Of a stretch of DNA of 64,000 nt, positions 7,090 to 16,091 are shown in pieces. The position numbers were made by a program, and so were the translations under genes. The notes beneath the pieces are model-generated. The model ran no database searches, was not told the origin of the DNA, and was given only the letters and a program-made list of their open reading frames with translations. Numbering within the stretch: position 1 is the stretch's first letter; every line of letters begins with the position of its first letter. This stretch comes from Vibrio ruber DSM 16370 (GTDB lineage: Bacteria > Pseudomonadota > Gammaproteobacteria > Enterobacterales > Vibrionaceae): positions 1 to 64,000 of the forward strand of contig NZ_FULE01000013.1 of the NCBI RefSeq assembly GCF_900163965.1, written 5' to 3'.

Positions 7090-8493
7090 TTAATATCTTG
7101 GCCAGCCGTTGCTATCCCAGTTAAGTGTGCTAATCAGCAGTTTAGCCTTACCGCCATCAGTCGCATCATAAGCATGACGGACAATCACATCGGTATTGGC
7201 AATGTCCTGACCGCCGGGGCCAATCCACCGGTTGCTGCCGCCATCAAGTAAAGTCCCGCCGCCTTTCATCATGTCTTTACCACTTTTATCCAGATACGGG
7301 CCGATAATTTTGGTCGCCCGGCCATAACGGATCTGGTAGGTGCTGTCGACGCCACGACAACAGCGGCCTGTGGATACAAACAGATAATAGTAACCGCGAC
7401 GATAAACAATACTAGGGGCTTCAATCCCACCGGAACGACTTGCCAGACTCAACAGATCGCCAATCGGTTTCATGGTGATTGGGTTGAGCCGAACCAGCTT
7501 GATACCCGAACCAAAAGAACCAAATGTCAGCCACGGATCACCGTCTTTATCAATCACTAAGTCAGGATCAATGGCGTTGTAGTTACTGGCTGCAGTGGTA
7601 TGAATCACCACCCCGTGATCTTGCCAGTCACTATTGGCTAAACTTGAGGCCGAAGCCAAACCAATCGCTGACACACGGGAGCCAAATGTTGAAACTGCAT
7701 AATAAAGCCATACCCGGCCATTATAATGTTTCACATCCGGTGCCCAGACGTCATCGTTTTCCAAATCGGGGACATAGCTGTACCACCAGCGTAAGCCATT
7801 CGGAAAAACGGATGGCAGCGGGTTCCAGTCCAAGCCGTTATCACTGACTTTACCGTAGATACCTTTGCCGGTCTGGAATTCCCACCAAGTCCCGTTTTCA
7901 TAGGCAAGCGTCGGATCATGTGTGCCTAGGTTACCGCTCAGCGGCCAGTGATTGGCACGACCATTGGTGGATGAGGTATCCACCGGCTTGCCGCCAGAGG
8001 CCTTAATTAAGCTTAAGCGAAACTGCTGGGCATCGAGATTATTGACCTCCCACTGATCAAGATTGGCACCGTCAGATGTGTTCCAGTCCCATAAATCCAG
8101 TGCTTTACCACTGTTTTTATTGACCAGCACATGGTAGTTGTTATTCAGATCCCGGATATCCCACTTTTGGGCATCACCACCCCAATACTGCCATTGTGAG
8201 ACATTATCACCATTCGCCTTACCAGCCTCGTATACTTCCATTGCTTTGGCACTGTTAAGATTAATGATGGAGTAGTAGCCGTCATCGCGCTTGGTAATGA
8301 GCCAACGTTGTGTGTTATGGCCGTTATCCGGCCATTGACTAATGTTGGCGCCATTACTTTTGTCAGCATTCGCGACTTCGACTAACTTACCACTGACCTT
8401 CGACTGAATGGTATACACACCATTTCTGACGTCTGCCTGTACAGTTCCTGCGAGCGTTATGCCCGCAAGAAATATAATGTAGAGTGTTCTCAT
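7090..8493 (-). CDS. Secreted GH43 arabinanase with N-terminal ricin-type lectin domain
   Basis: A 467-residue secreted glycoside hydrolase. Residues 1-20 are a signal peptide ending VQA. Residues about 23-162 form a beta-trefoil with three repeats carrying Q-x-W-like ends (TQRW, AQKW, AQQF), a ricin-lectin / CBM13-like carbohydrate-binding module. The rest is a five-bladed propeller of the GH43 endo-1,5-alpha-L-arabinanase type. The three expected acids are visible: D193 (THDPT), D309 (NAIDPD) and E358 (GGIEAP). The likely product attacks arabinan in plant pectin. The start at 8493 follows GAAGG and gives the signal peptide directly. It begins 40 bp after the cellulase stop on the same strand, so the two are probably co-transcribed. 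Confidence 0.88.
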   Translation of the reverse strand: MRTLYIIFLAGITLAGTVQADVRNGVYTIQSKVSGKLVEVANADKSNGANISQWPDNGHNTQRWLITKRDDGYYSIINLNSAKAMEVYEAGKANGDNVSQWQYWGGDAQKWDIRDLNNNYHVLVNKNSGKALDLWDWNTSDGANLDQWEVNNLDAQQFRLSLIKASGGKPVDTSSTNGRANHWPLSGNLGTHDPTLAYENGTWWEFQTGKGIYGKVSDNGLDWNPLPSVFPNGLRWWYSYVPDLENDDVWAPDVKHYNGRVWLYYAVSTFGSRVSAIGLASASSLANSDWQDHGVVIHTTAASNYNAIDPDLVIDKDGDPWLTFGSFGSGIKLVRLNPITMKPIGDLLSLASRSGGIEAPSIVYRRGYYYLFVSTGRCCRGVDSTYQIRYGRATKIIGPYLDKSGKDMMKGGGTLLDGGSNRWIGPGGQDIANTDVIVRHAYDATDGGKAKLLISTLNWDSNGWPRY

Positions 8494-8533
8494 TGAAACG
8501 CCTTCACTATAATGAGAGGTCAACGATCAACAG

Positions 8534-10366
8534 TTACTTAACGGTGTTTGAATCCCACAACCGTTGTAACATGTCCCATTTCTCAGTTTCGAAGCCAGTC
8601 CATTCACCCCAGCCAGATGTGTTGGTCCGTGCATCATAGGCGTGACTGTACAAACCACCTGTATCGTCTGATTCTGGGTTGATACTCCAGTAGCAACCTT
8701 CAATGTTCTTGTCTGACATGTAGTCAACCAGCGCATTTTGCCATTTTTTATCGTAGTCAGAACGAGGGAGGTAGCCCCACAAGTCTTGGATACGGATTGC
8801 ACCAGATTCCGGCCAGTCATAGTGACCACCGAATTCACCGATCACAATTGCATAGCCTTCATCTTTGAGATAACCAAAGTGTTCTTCCCAGCCTTCTCTG
8901 AGCAGTTCAGGGTTAATCACAATGTTACATTTTGCTTTAGCCGCTTCGTCTTCAGACAAGCCAGCACATTCTGGTTGAGCAGGGTCCATAAACTGTTTCT
9001 GTACAGATACAGAAGGACCATAGGTATGTGGTGACAGCACTAAACGGTCTTTTGGAATATTCAGTGGGTCAGTCGCCATTGAGAAGAAGTTTTCACCCCA
9101 GTTTGGATTAGTTGCTTCATCACCATGAGGGCTTTGTGTACCAGCTGATGTACCACCACTGATCCCTTCAACCCAGATCAACACATTTTTGTTTTCTTCG
9201 TTGATGGCTTCATATGCATGTTCAGCCAGCGTTTTCCAATCAGTCCAAGTGTAATCCCATGGTTCGTTAAAGATATCGATCCCGAGGATGTTATTCACTT
9301 TCAACTCATCTGCGAAACGTGCCAGTTGACGGAGGTCTTCAAGCCATTTCTGTTCGTTGTATTCCTGAACAGTGACACCGGGGCCGACATCAGTACCGCA
9401 GGAGTAGTTTTCACGTTTGTAAGGGTAGTTATTACGATTGGCATCTGCATAAGGTGGTGTCGCGTCTAAACGTCCGGCACGCCAGCCAAGATAATTCGAG
9501 CATGAGTGAATATCGAGCAGGATATCAAGTCCGTTTTTGTCAGCAAGTTTGATGAAGTCTTCAAGTGCCTGACGTGCACTGGTAGCACGTACTGATGGGT
9601 GGTTTTTAAAGACACGAGGCTGACCTTGCGGGTCATCCGGATCGAGTGTTTGCGGTGCAATCGGCAGACGAATCAGGTTGATGCCTTTGGCTTTGATTTC
9701 ATCCATGGTTTGTTGGATTGTCCGGCCTGTACCTTGGCTGTTGTTCGCCCAGAATGTGTTACCCATATAGAGTTCCATCGGTGCGCCGCTAGGGTTGGTA
9801 GCGTCATTTGCCTGTTCGTGACGACCTTCCAGACCAAACCATGAGCCACAGCGAACCGGTTTGACGACATCATCTTTGGTGATATGACCATTTTCATTGA
9901 CCCGGAAGACAACTTGGTTGCCTTTACCGCCGTCGCCAGGGTCACCGGGGTCACCGGGATCACCGGGGTCACCACCGTCACCACACAGTGAACCGGTTAG
10001 AGTCGGAACTTCCGATGTGCCAGTGCCTTGAAAGCCGAATGAGGTGCTGGATCCGGGCTGTAAGCTACCGTTTGAAGGGGTATTAGTTGCTGTGTATGGG
10101 TTACTGCCTGACAGGACAGCGTTCCAGATATTGGTAATTTGAGCACCTTTGGTATACTCCCAGCCCACGTTCCACGCTGATACAGCACTGGAGGTATCAT
10201 TTTTGACAGTCACGTTCGCAACGAAACCAGAGCCCCAGTCACTCTGAACTTCATAGGTACATCCTGCATACGCAGAACCGGATAAAGCAGCCAGAGCCAG
10301 ACTGATCCCAATACTGAGGGTCTGTTTCTTACAACTGATGTTTTTGAAAACTTGCTGTTTTCTCAT
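8534..10366 (-). CDS. Secreted GH5 endoglucanase with N-terminal CBM2
   Basis: A 610-residue modular cellulase. Residues 1-35 are an extended signal peptide ending SAYA. Residues 36-128 are a family 2 carbohydrate-binding module bounded by the usual disulphide pair C36 and C128, with W-rich surface residues. Residues 129-147 are a Gly-Asp-Pro repeat linker. The remainder is a GH5 (beta/alpha)8 domain: acid/base E368 in DIFNEP and nucleophile E511 in VIGEFGG, plus HTYG. The expected reaction is endo-hydrolysis of beta-1,4-glucan. A strong AAGGAGT lies 7 bp before the ATG. The downstream partner is the arabinanase. CBM2 plus a short repeat linker is typical of cellulolytic actinobacteria and Cellvibrio, so transfer into Vibrio is possible but not shown. 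Confidence 0.92.
   Translation of the reverse strand: MRKQQVFKNISCKKQTLSIGISLALAALSGSAYAGCTYEVQSDWGSGFVANVTVKNDTSSAVSAWNVGWEYTKGAQITNIWNAVLSGSNPYTATNTPSNGSLQPGSSTSFGFQGTGTSEVPTLTGSLCGDGGDPGDPGDPGDPGDGGKGNQVVFRVNENGHITKDDVVKPVRCGSWFGLEGRHEQANDATNPSGAPMELYMGNTFWANNSQGTGRTIQQTMDEIKAKGINLIRLPIAPQTLDPDDPQGQPRVFKNHPSVRATSARQALEDFIKLADKNGLDILLDIHSCSNYLGWRAGRLDATPPYADANRNNYPYKRENYSCGTDVGPGVTVQEYNEQKWLEDLRQLARFADELKVNNILGIDIFNEPWDYTWTDWKTLAEHAYEAINEENKNVLIWVEGISGGTSAGTQSPHGDEATNPNWGENFFSMATDPLNIPKDRLVLSPHTYGPSVSVQKQFMDPAQPECAGLSEDEAAKAKCNIVINPELLREGWEEHFGYLKDEGYAIVIGEFGGHYDWPESGAIRIQDLWGYLPRSDYDKKWQNALVDYMSDKNIEGCYWSINPESDDTGGLYSHAYDARTNTSGWGEWTGFETEKWDMLQRLWDSNTVK
9926..9982 (-). repeat. Tandem 9-bp repeat coding the (GDP)n cellulase linker
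   Basis: The linker between CBM2 and GH5 is GDGGDPGDPGDPGDPGDGG, encoded by a near-perfect 9-bp unit (GGTGACCCC-like on the coding strand) repeated about five times. Such short exact repeats can change copy number by slippage and alter linker length in steps of three residues without breaking the frame. Confidence 0.8.
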
Positions 10367-11200
10367 TTGTTACTCCTTTCAATTATTTTTAAGTATTTAT
10401 TTTTATTGCTGAATATGATCTGTTGCTATCCATAAATGAATGTTCATCCACCCCCTGACTCAACCCTGAGTCCATAAGTTGAGATAAAAATTTGAGATGA
10501 TTTATTTGCTTGAATTGGTGACCGTTTGGCAGAACTACAAATTCGTCAGTAAAAAACTGAAAATAAACTAAAGTCAAATAATCTCATCAAACACATTAAC
10601 CATTAGTGACAGAATAACGGCCTGTCAAAATTTGAATGTGTTATTCATCGAATTAATTATTGAACTGTTATTTTTATCGAAAAAAATAAGCGAATAACTT
10701 ATATGCCTATCATCATAAATTATTGTATCGTAGGGTGGATTGGTCTGTTGGGTAAATAAATAATTATTGATTTTTATCAAGTAATAAATAAAACGTCATA
10801 CGTTATGGTGAGGATGAGCTGAATCAGTAGGATAACTGATGATATTCGAGGGTTAGTTTGTTTTTAATTGTATTATGTATGTAAATATATGATTTAATTT
10901 ATTTTTTATAATTAATTCTTTCTGTTGTCTCTCATCGGTGCCGATGATGTTGTTGTGGTTTTTTTGAAATGTGTCATTGTTTTGAGCTCTTCGTGAAATA
11001 TTTCATGATATTTTTAATGTTATAGTTTTATCTTATTTAATAATGACATTGATAAATTTTGTTTTAAAAATGAAATATTATTTCAAAACATTAATAAAAT
11101 ATAAAAATGGAAGATGTATCATGTTTTATGTGATTGAAAATTACAGGCTGGTATTCAGTTTAAAGTAGTAATTTCTAATCAATTATCGGTGAGGATTTAA
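10367..11200. other. AT-rich intergenic region with three dyads
   Basis: About 830 bp without a convincing long gene. It holds the cellulase promoter region. Visible symmetrical sites are GACTCA-ACCC-TGAGTC at 10457-10472, the perfect 12-bp palindrome TGAAATATTTCA at 10994-11005 and its spaced relative TGAAAT-ATT-ATTTCA at 11071-11085. The last two share half-sites and could bind the same regulator; they lie upstream of the small frame at 11201. The rest is low-complexity A/T. Confidence 0.5.
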
Positions 11201-11281
11201 ATGATTAATCTGGATGATTTAATCAAGAAACTGTCTCCGTATGCATTGAAACGGCAATTAGCTTATCATCATACAATGTAG
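11201..11281 (+). CDS. Possible 26-residue small protein
   Basis: ATG 11201 to TAG 11281 encodes MINLDDLIKKLSPYALKRQL followed by AYHHTM. A reasonable GGTGAGGA ribosome binding site stands 6 bp upstream and a CCGAAGC/GCTTCGG hairpin follows at once, giving the outline of a tiny independent transcription unit. The peptide would be a basic amphipathic helix with no signal peptide. No family recognised; it could also be the remnant 5' end of a lost gene or chance. Confidence 0.35.
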   Translation: MINLDDLIKKLSPYALKRQLAYHHTM

Positions 11282-11282
11282 A

Positions 11283-11302
11283 CCGAAGCGATGTTGCTTC
11301 GG
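11283..11302 (+). terminator. Hairpin after the small frame
   Basis: CCGAAGC (11283-11289) pairs with GCTTCGG (11296-11302) around GATGTT. It follows the 26-codon frame by one base but lacks a T-tract, so it is a weak terminator candidate or a folded mRNA end. Confidence 0.4.
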
Positions 11303-11347
11303 CCGGGGTGTTATTGTACGGATAATCAATGATGCCAATGGTTAAGA

Positions 11348-12229
11348 TTATCTTGAGGATTTGTCATAGGCTTTGATGAGCACTGAAGTGTCCATTCTTC
11401 CTAGGCCTTGATCCTGAAGTTTTGCGTACATGCTATCCACTTCTTTTGTCATCGGGAGCTCAATCTGGTGACGAGCCGCTTCATTCAGGCAGAAGCCTAA
11501 ATCTTTTCTCATCCAGTCTATAGCAAAGCCAAAATCAAATTTATTTTGTGACATTGTCACAGCACGATTCTCCATCTGCCAGGATCCGGCAGCACCGTGT
11601 TTGATCACATTGACCACTTGTTCAATATCCAGATCAGCGGCTTGTGCCAGTTGCAATGCTTCACTTAATCCCTGAAGTACCCCGGCAATACAAATTTGGT
11701 TGACCATTTTACAGCGTTGGCCTTGGCCGTGCGTACCGAGTAACTCCGCCTGTTTAGCGTAGTTAGCCATAACAGGTTGAATTTGGTTGAAAATGTCTGC
11801 TTCACCACCACACATGATTGTGAGTGTGCCATTCTCGGCGCCGGCTTGTCCTCCGGATACGGGGGCATCGATGAATGAGATATCTTTTTCTTTACACGCC
11901 TGAGCCAGTTCAAGTGCAAGTTCTGCCGAGGTCGTGGTGTGATCCACGATAATTGCCCCCGGTTCAGTACCGGCAATTATCCCATCATCCCCATACATGA
12001 CGCTGCGGACATCTTGGTCGTTCCCGACGCAAAGAAAAATGACTTCACAGCCTTTCGCAGCGAGTTTCGGGGTTGGATAAGATTTTCCGGGATAGTGTTG
12101 TTCCCAAGCGGCTGCTTTGGTCTGTGTCCGGTTATAGACACGTGTTTGATAGCCAGCTTTGGCAAGATAACCAGCCATTGGGTATCCCATCACACCTAAA
12201 CCGATAAATGCGACATTGGTAATATTCAT
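11348..12229 (-). CDS. Beta-hydroxyacid dehydrogenase (GarR/MmsB family)
   Basis: A 293-residue NAD(P)-dependent oxidoreductase. The N-terminus FIGLGVMGYPMAGYLAKAGY is the Rossmann GxGxxG motif of the family; the substrate loop DAPVSGGQAGAENGTLTIMCGG and GQGQRCKMVNQ (catalytic Lys in KMVNQ) follow. Members reduce tartronate semialdehyde or oxidise 3-hydroxyisobutyrate; this one cannot be assigned more finely. A strong AAGGAGC precedes the start. The gene is monocistronic, and its promoter region carries a perfect 20-bp palindrome plus a related second site, so it is probably under a dedicated repressor encoded elsewhere. Confidence 0.85.
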   Translation of the reverse strand: MNITNVAFIGLGVMGYPMAGYLAKAGYQTRVYNRTQTKAAAWEQHYPGKSYPTPKLAAKGCEVIFLCVGNDQDVRSVMYGDDGIIAGTEPGAIIVDHTTTSAELALELAQACKEKDISFIDAPVSGGQAGAENGTLTIMCGGEADIFNQIQPVMANYAKQAELLGTHGQGQRCKMVNQICIAGVLQGLSEALQLAQAADLDIEQVVNVIKHGAAGSWQMENRAVTMSQNKFDFGFAIDWMRKDLGFCLNEAARHQIELPMTKEVDSMYAKLQDQGLGRMDTSVLIKAYDKSSR

Positions 12230-12255
12230 GTGTGCTCCTTGCGTAATAGAGTGAA

Positions 12256-12275
12256 CAATTGATATATGTTATTTT
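12256..12275. promoter_or_regulatory. Second, imperfect copy of the 12346 palindrome
   Basis: CAATTGATATATGTTATTTT matches the perfect palindrome 90 bp further upstream at about 16 of 20 positions. It lies 27 bp upstream of the dehydrogenase start, where a repressor would block transcription. Confidence 0.4.
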
Positions 12276-12345
12276 ATAAATATGATTTTTAAGGAAAAAT
12301 TATATTTATATGCAGCTTTTACGAGTTGATGTCACTATAAAATGA

Positions 12346-12365
12346 CAATTGACATATGTCAATTG
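12346..12365. promoter_or_regulatory. Perfect 20-bp palindrome, likely operator
   Basis: CAATTGACATATGTCAATTG is fully self-complementary. It lies about 117 bp upstream of the dehydrogenase on the minus strand and about 375 bp upstream of the EAL gene. Length and symmetry fit a dimeric GntR-, TetR- or MarR-type regulator; no such gene is adjacent. Confidence 0.55.
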
Positions 12366-12740
12366 GTAATTGTGAATGATTGCTTCTGCTATGAGTGTTG
12401 ATCGCTTCAGGCGAGATGAACAACAAATTCAACCGGTGAGGTGGTCCGATTCCATCGTGAATCATGCGAGAGTACCCTGATTCAAAGAGATAACCTTCAA
12501 AGCAGAGAAACTGAGAGATCACTCAGTGATTTTGTGCATGTGATTCAAATAATGAACATTTTTAGTATAGAATTGCACAATAATTCCCAGTCATCTCATG
12601 ATGATCCGGTATAGGTTGTATTGAATTTCGTGAACTAAACTGTCATTAACCGCGAAAATAATCAGTATTATAATTATATAGAGTCGGGGATTACTCGGTT
12701 GGTATTACCTAAGTACGGAAGTCGCAAACTAGGATTTAAT

Positions 12741-14330
12741 ATGGCAGATCATCCATCCGGTAAGCTGAATAAGACCAGCAAAATCAAATCATACGCTTTA
12801 GCTTTGAAGCAACCAGTGCAATTGATTTTTCTTACCGTTCTCTTTCTTGGCATTTTTGCGCAGATGATGATGACGACATTTCATCGTGAAGAAATGAAAA
12901 GTGTGGCTTATCTTGCTCTCAGTCATGCAAGTCAAATCGCAACCCAGTTGACGCAGGCAATGGAATTGCTGGCTGACAGTGATACGATTCCATGCAGTCC
13001 GGAAGATGAAAATATAATGCAGGACATTCTGCATGTTAACCACTTTGTTGCCGATATCGGGCGGATTGAAGATGGGATGATTCAATGCCTGACGCTCAAG
13101 AAATTAGAGATGCCACTCCGGTTGCCTGAAGCACAATATCGGTTAAATGGTTATTCTTTCGTGAAACGTTACCAGTTTGCATCATTGCCGAATCATTCCC
13201 CGATTGATCTGACTTTTCGCGATAATATCATTGCAATGACTGCCCCCCGAGCCTTTGAGGGCTTTGAAATCTCGACGAATTATACGGTTGAAATCCGCAG
13301 TTCTACACTAGCGCATACTTTTGAACGGTTAGGTGATACGAAGTTACCGGAAATTCAGCCGGACGGACGCATGTCACATTTGCTGATTGAAAAGCAGTGT
13401 AGCCGTCAACCGTCGCTCTGCGTGTTAGTCAGAGATAATCATCCCTTTCTCTACAATGCTTTGAATGGCCCGACCTTAAGTGCTTTTTTGGTCGTGATCT
13501 TATTTATCTTGCTGAGTTATAAAGCATGGGGAATGCCAGCTTCCCGGGATAAACAATTGAAGAGCCGTTTACGCAAGGCGATTGCGAACCGGCAACTCTC
13601 ATTGGTCTATCAGCCTAAATTTGTGCTCAAAGATGAACGGATCCAAGGATTCGAAGTGTTATGTCGCTGGCATGATCCATTGTTGGGGAGTGTCAGCCCT
13701 GAGGTGTTTATTCCTTTGGCGGAACAGACAAAGCAGATTCGCCAGTTAACGTTGTTTGTTGTCGAACAGTCGATTCAGGATATGGCACGGGTTTTACAAA
13801 AGTATCCGGAATATACGTTGAGCATTAATTTGGCGGTGGATGAGTACCTGACTGAGACTTTTATTGAGCGTGTCACTGAGATTGTGAAAAAGTATTCGGT
13901 CAATGTGAATCAGATTATGTTTGAAATTACCGAGCGTTCATCTTTTGGTTGTCAGGATGTGGTTTCCGTGTGTGATGCGCTCCGGTTACGTCATTTCCGA
14001 GTATCGCTTGATGATTTCGGGACAGGATATTCAAATTTGTCGTGGCTGAGTGATATCTATACGGACGAAATCAAAATTGACCGGATGTTTACCAGTGCGT
14101 TGGGGACTGACACGATTGCTGGACGAACCGTGAACATGATGTTAGATCTGCTGGAAGGATTTGAGGATGTTACAATTGTGTTGGAAGGGATAGAGACTCT
14201 CGAACAGGTTGATTATCTGCGTAAACGAGATATCGCAGTCATCGGGCAGGGATGGTACTACGCCAGACCAATGCCGATTGAAGAGGTTAAAGCCTTCATT
14301 CATCGCCATTCGGTCAGAAATATCATTTAG
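12741..14330 (+). CDS. Membrane c-di-GMP phosphodiesterase, CSS-motif plus EAL
   Basis: A 529-residue inner-membrane protein. One membrane helix at about 26-45 is followed by a periplasmic CSS domain (C85 in PCSPED marks the motif; further cysteines near CSRQPSLC), a second helix (TLSAFLVVILFILLSYKAW) and a C-terminal EAL domain. Catalytic features are present: E-V-L in FEVLCRW, NLAV, FEITER, DDFGTG, KIDR, LEGIE and GQGWYYARP, so it should hydrolyse c-di-GMP. CSS-EAL proteins sense periplasmic redox state through the cysteine pair (DsbA/DsbB-linked in E. coli PdeC). The start at 12741 has AGGA 7 bp upstream; a longer in-frame ATG at 12699 is less likely. Confidence 0.88.
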   Translation: MADHPSGKLNKTSKIKSYALALKQPVQLIFLTVLFLGIFAQMMMTTFHREEMKSVAYLALSHASQIATQLTQAMELLADSDTIPCSPEDENIMQDILHVNHFVADIGRIEDGMIQCLTLKKLEMPLRLPEAQYRLNGYSFVKRYQFASLPNHSPIDLTFRDNIIAMTAPRAFEGFEISTNYTVEIRSSTLAHTFERLGDTKLPEIQPDGRMSHLLIEKQCSRQPSLCVLVRDNHPFLYNALNGPTLSAFLVVILFILLSYKAWGMPASRDKQLKSRLRKAIANRQLSLVYQPKFVLKDERIQGFEVLCRWHDPLLGSVSPEVFIPLAEQTKQIRQLTLFVVEQSIQDMARVLQKYPEYTLSINLAVDEYLTETFIERVTEIVKKYSVNVNQIMFEITERSSFGCQDVVSVCDALRLRHFRVSLDDFGTGYSNLSWLSDIYTDEIKIDRMFTSALGTDTIAGRTVNMMLDLLEGFEDVTIVLEGIETLEQVDYLRKRDIAVIGQGWYYARPMPIEEVKAFIHRHSVRNII

Positions 14331-14425
14331 GTCTGACACGTCAAATCAGGATAAAGTATTGCTGGTTTAGAGTATCGGTGTTGATTTTGTCATATCCGAC
14401 ATCACAGACATGGCGGGAGGTTTGA

Positions 14426-15109
14426 GTGAAAGAATCCGAGCAGATGCCTGATATTTATCGGTTAGGAGAGCACAGTTATGTGCTTCAGGCACCGGAACCG
14501 GTGACATTAACTCAGCAACATAAAATCTGGTTCATCGCAGAACAGCTTAGAATCAGGGCTGAAATGGTTGATGTTGTACCCGGGATGAATAATCTGACGG
14601 TGCGTATTCAACACCATATGACCGGTAATGACTCCGATGAATATAACTATGTCCACGAGCTGTTTTGTCACTATTGGACCAGTGATGACATGATATTGAC
14701 CGACGGACGAGAACTCGATATTGCCGTGAGATTCGGCGGTGAGGATGGCCCTGATTTGACCCATGTTGCCGACCTCGCCGGATTGAGTATTGACGCGGTG
14801 GTTCGTCTTTATACTGAGGCTGAATATCGCGTTTATTTTTTAGGTTTCCAACCGGGTTTTGCTTATCTTGGCGGATTACCTGAAGCGCTGCATACCCCCC
14901 GACATGCCTCGCCCCGGACCACAATCCCCGCGGGTTCGGTGGCGATTGGCGGGGCTCAGACTGGTGTCTATCCCAATGCTTCGCCCGGAGGCTGGCAAGT
15001 GATTGGACGGACTGACGTAGTCTTGTTTGACCCACAACGCACTCCCCCTTCTTTTTGGTTACCCGGTGATCGGGTTAAATTTTCCGTTGCGGAGGTTGCT
15101 TGTGATTGA
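14426..15109 (+). CDS. pxpB: 5-oxoprolinase subunit B (KipI-like)
   Basis: A 227-residue cyclophilin-like protein of the AHS1/KipI family. The conserved stretch YFLGFQPGFAYLGGLPE and PRTTIPAGSVAIGGAQTGVYP is diagnostic. With PxpC and PxpA it forms the ATP-dependent enzyme that opens 5-oxo-L-proline (pyroglutamate) to L-glutamate in the cytosol. The GTG start at 14426 has GGGAGG 6 bp upstream; an ATG six codons in is possible. The gene begins 95 bp after the EAL gene and its end overlaps pxpC by 8 bp, showing translational coupling. Confidence 0.9.
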   Translation: MKESEQMPDIYRLGEHSYVLQAPEPVTLTQQHKIWFIAEQLRIRAEMVDVVPGMNNLTVRIQHHMTGNDSDEYNYVHELFCHYWTSDDMILTDGRELDIAVRFGGEDGPDLTHVADLAGLSIDAVVRLYTEAEYRVYFLGFQPGFAYLGGLPEALHTPRHASPRTTIPAGSVAIGGAQTGVYPNASPGGWQVIGRTDVVLFDPQRTPPSFWLPGDRVKFSVAEVACD

Positions 15110-16040
15110 GGTGCTACAAACCGGCCCGTTGGTGAGTGTTCAGGATTTGGGGCGCGTCGGCTTTCGTCATCAGGGTGTGTCTCGTTCCGGGGCGCTCGAT
15201 AACCTTGCGCTGACGATTGCCAACCGACTGGTCGGTAATCCTGACCATGCCGCGGGACTGGAAATCATGTTCGGGAATAGCACGTTTCTTTTTCAGGCTG
15301 ATATTTGTTTTGCACTGACCGGTGCGGATAGTTTTGCCCGGTTAGATGATACCCCTGTCTACCCGGGATGGCGTTACCACGCCCATGCCGGACAAAAATT
15401 AAAGCTTCACATGCCTAAGCGAGGATTGTGCACTTATCTGGCGGTTCAGGGTGGGATTGATGTACCGCTGGTGATGGGCTCTGCTGCAACCGATTTACAG
15501 GCTGGTTTCGGTGGTATTGATGGGCGAGGGTTGTGTAAGGCTGACCGGCTGGTTGTGGGAGAAAACCGTCATTCCTGTGATGCGTTGTCGGATAACACGG
15601 GGATTTTACTCCCGGTGCCTGATGGCGTGCTTCGTGTTTGTACCGGGCCTGAATTTGACCACTATTCTGTTCAGGCTCAAACCCAGTTTTTTACCACTGC
15701 GTGGCAAGTGAGTGCCAATAGTAATCGGATGGGATTTCGACTGAAGGGATCGCCAATTGAAGCACAGACTGAGACCAGTCTACTATCTCATGCGGTCTTC
15801 CCCGGTGTGATTCAATTACCACCGGACGGGCAACCGATCATTCTTGCGGCGGAAGGGCAGACCAGTGGGGGTTACCCGAGAATGGCTGTGGTGATTGACA
15901 GTGATTTGTGGCGTTTAGGTCAACTGCGCCCGGGTGAGTCGGTTTATTTTCAACAGGTCTCTTTGGCTGAAGCTCGGATGGCTGCCGAAGTTCAGGCGCG
16001 TTATTTACAACGCGTGGCACTGGCCTTGGCTTCTCGGTGA
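15102..16040 (+). CDS. pxpC: 5-oxoprolinase subunit C (KipA-like)
   Basis: A 312-residue AHS2/KipA-family protein. The start MIEVLQTGPLVSVQDLGRVG, GLEIMFGNSTF, and APEGQTSGGYP-like AEGQTSGGYPRMAVV are family hallmarks. It pairs with PxpB to form the phosphorylating part of 5-oxoprolinase. The GTG at 15102 is chosen because GGAGG stands 7 bp upstream and the protein then begins exactly as in homologues; it overlaps the pxpB stop by 8 bp. Confidence 0.9.
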   Translation: MIEVLQTGPLVSVQDLGRVGFRHQGVSRSGALDNLALTIANRLVGNPDHAAGLEIMFGNSTFLFQADICFALTGADSFARLDDTPVYPGWRYHAHAGQKLKLHMPKRGLCTYLAVQGGIDVPLVMGSAATDLQAGFGGIDGRGLCKADRLVVGENRHSCDALSDNTGILLPVPDGVLRVCTGPEFDHYSVQAQTQFFTTAWQVSANSNRMGFRLKGSPIEAQTETSLLSHAVFPGVIQLPPDGQPIILAAEGQTSGGYPRMAVVIDSDLWRLGQLRPGESVYFQQVSLAEARMAAEVQARYLQRVALALASR

Positions 16041-16091
16041 ACGGGAATTGCAAGGGGTCTGGTTATTTACTGATTAAGCAATGAGGGCAAC

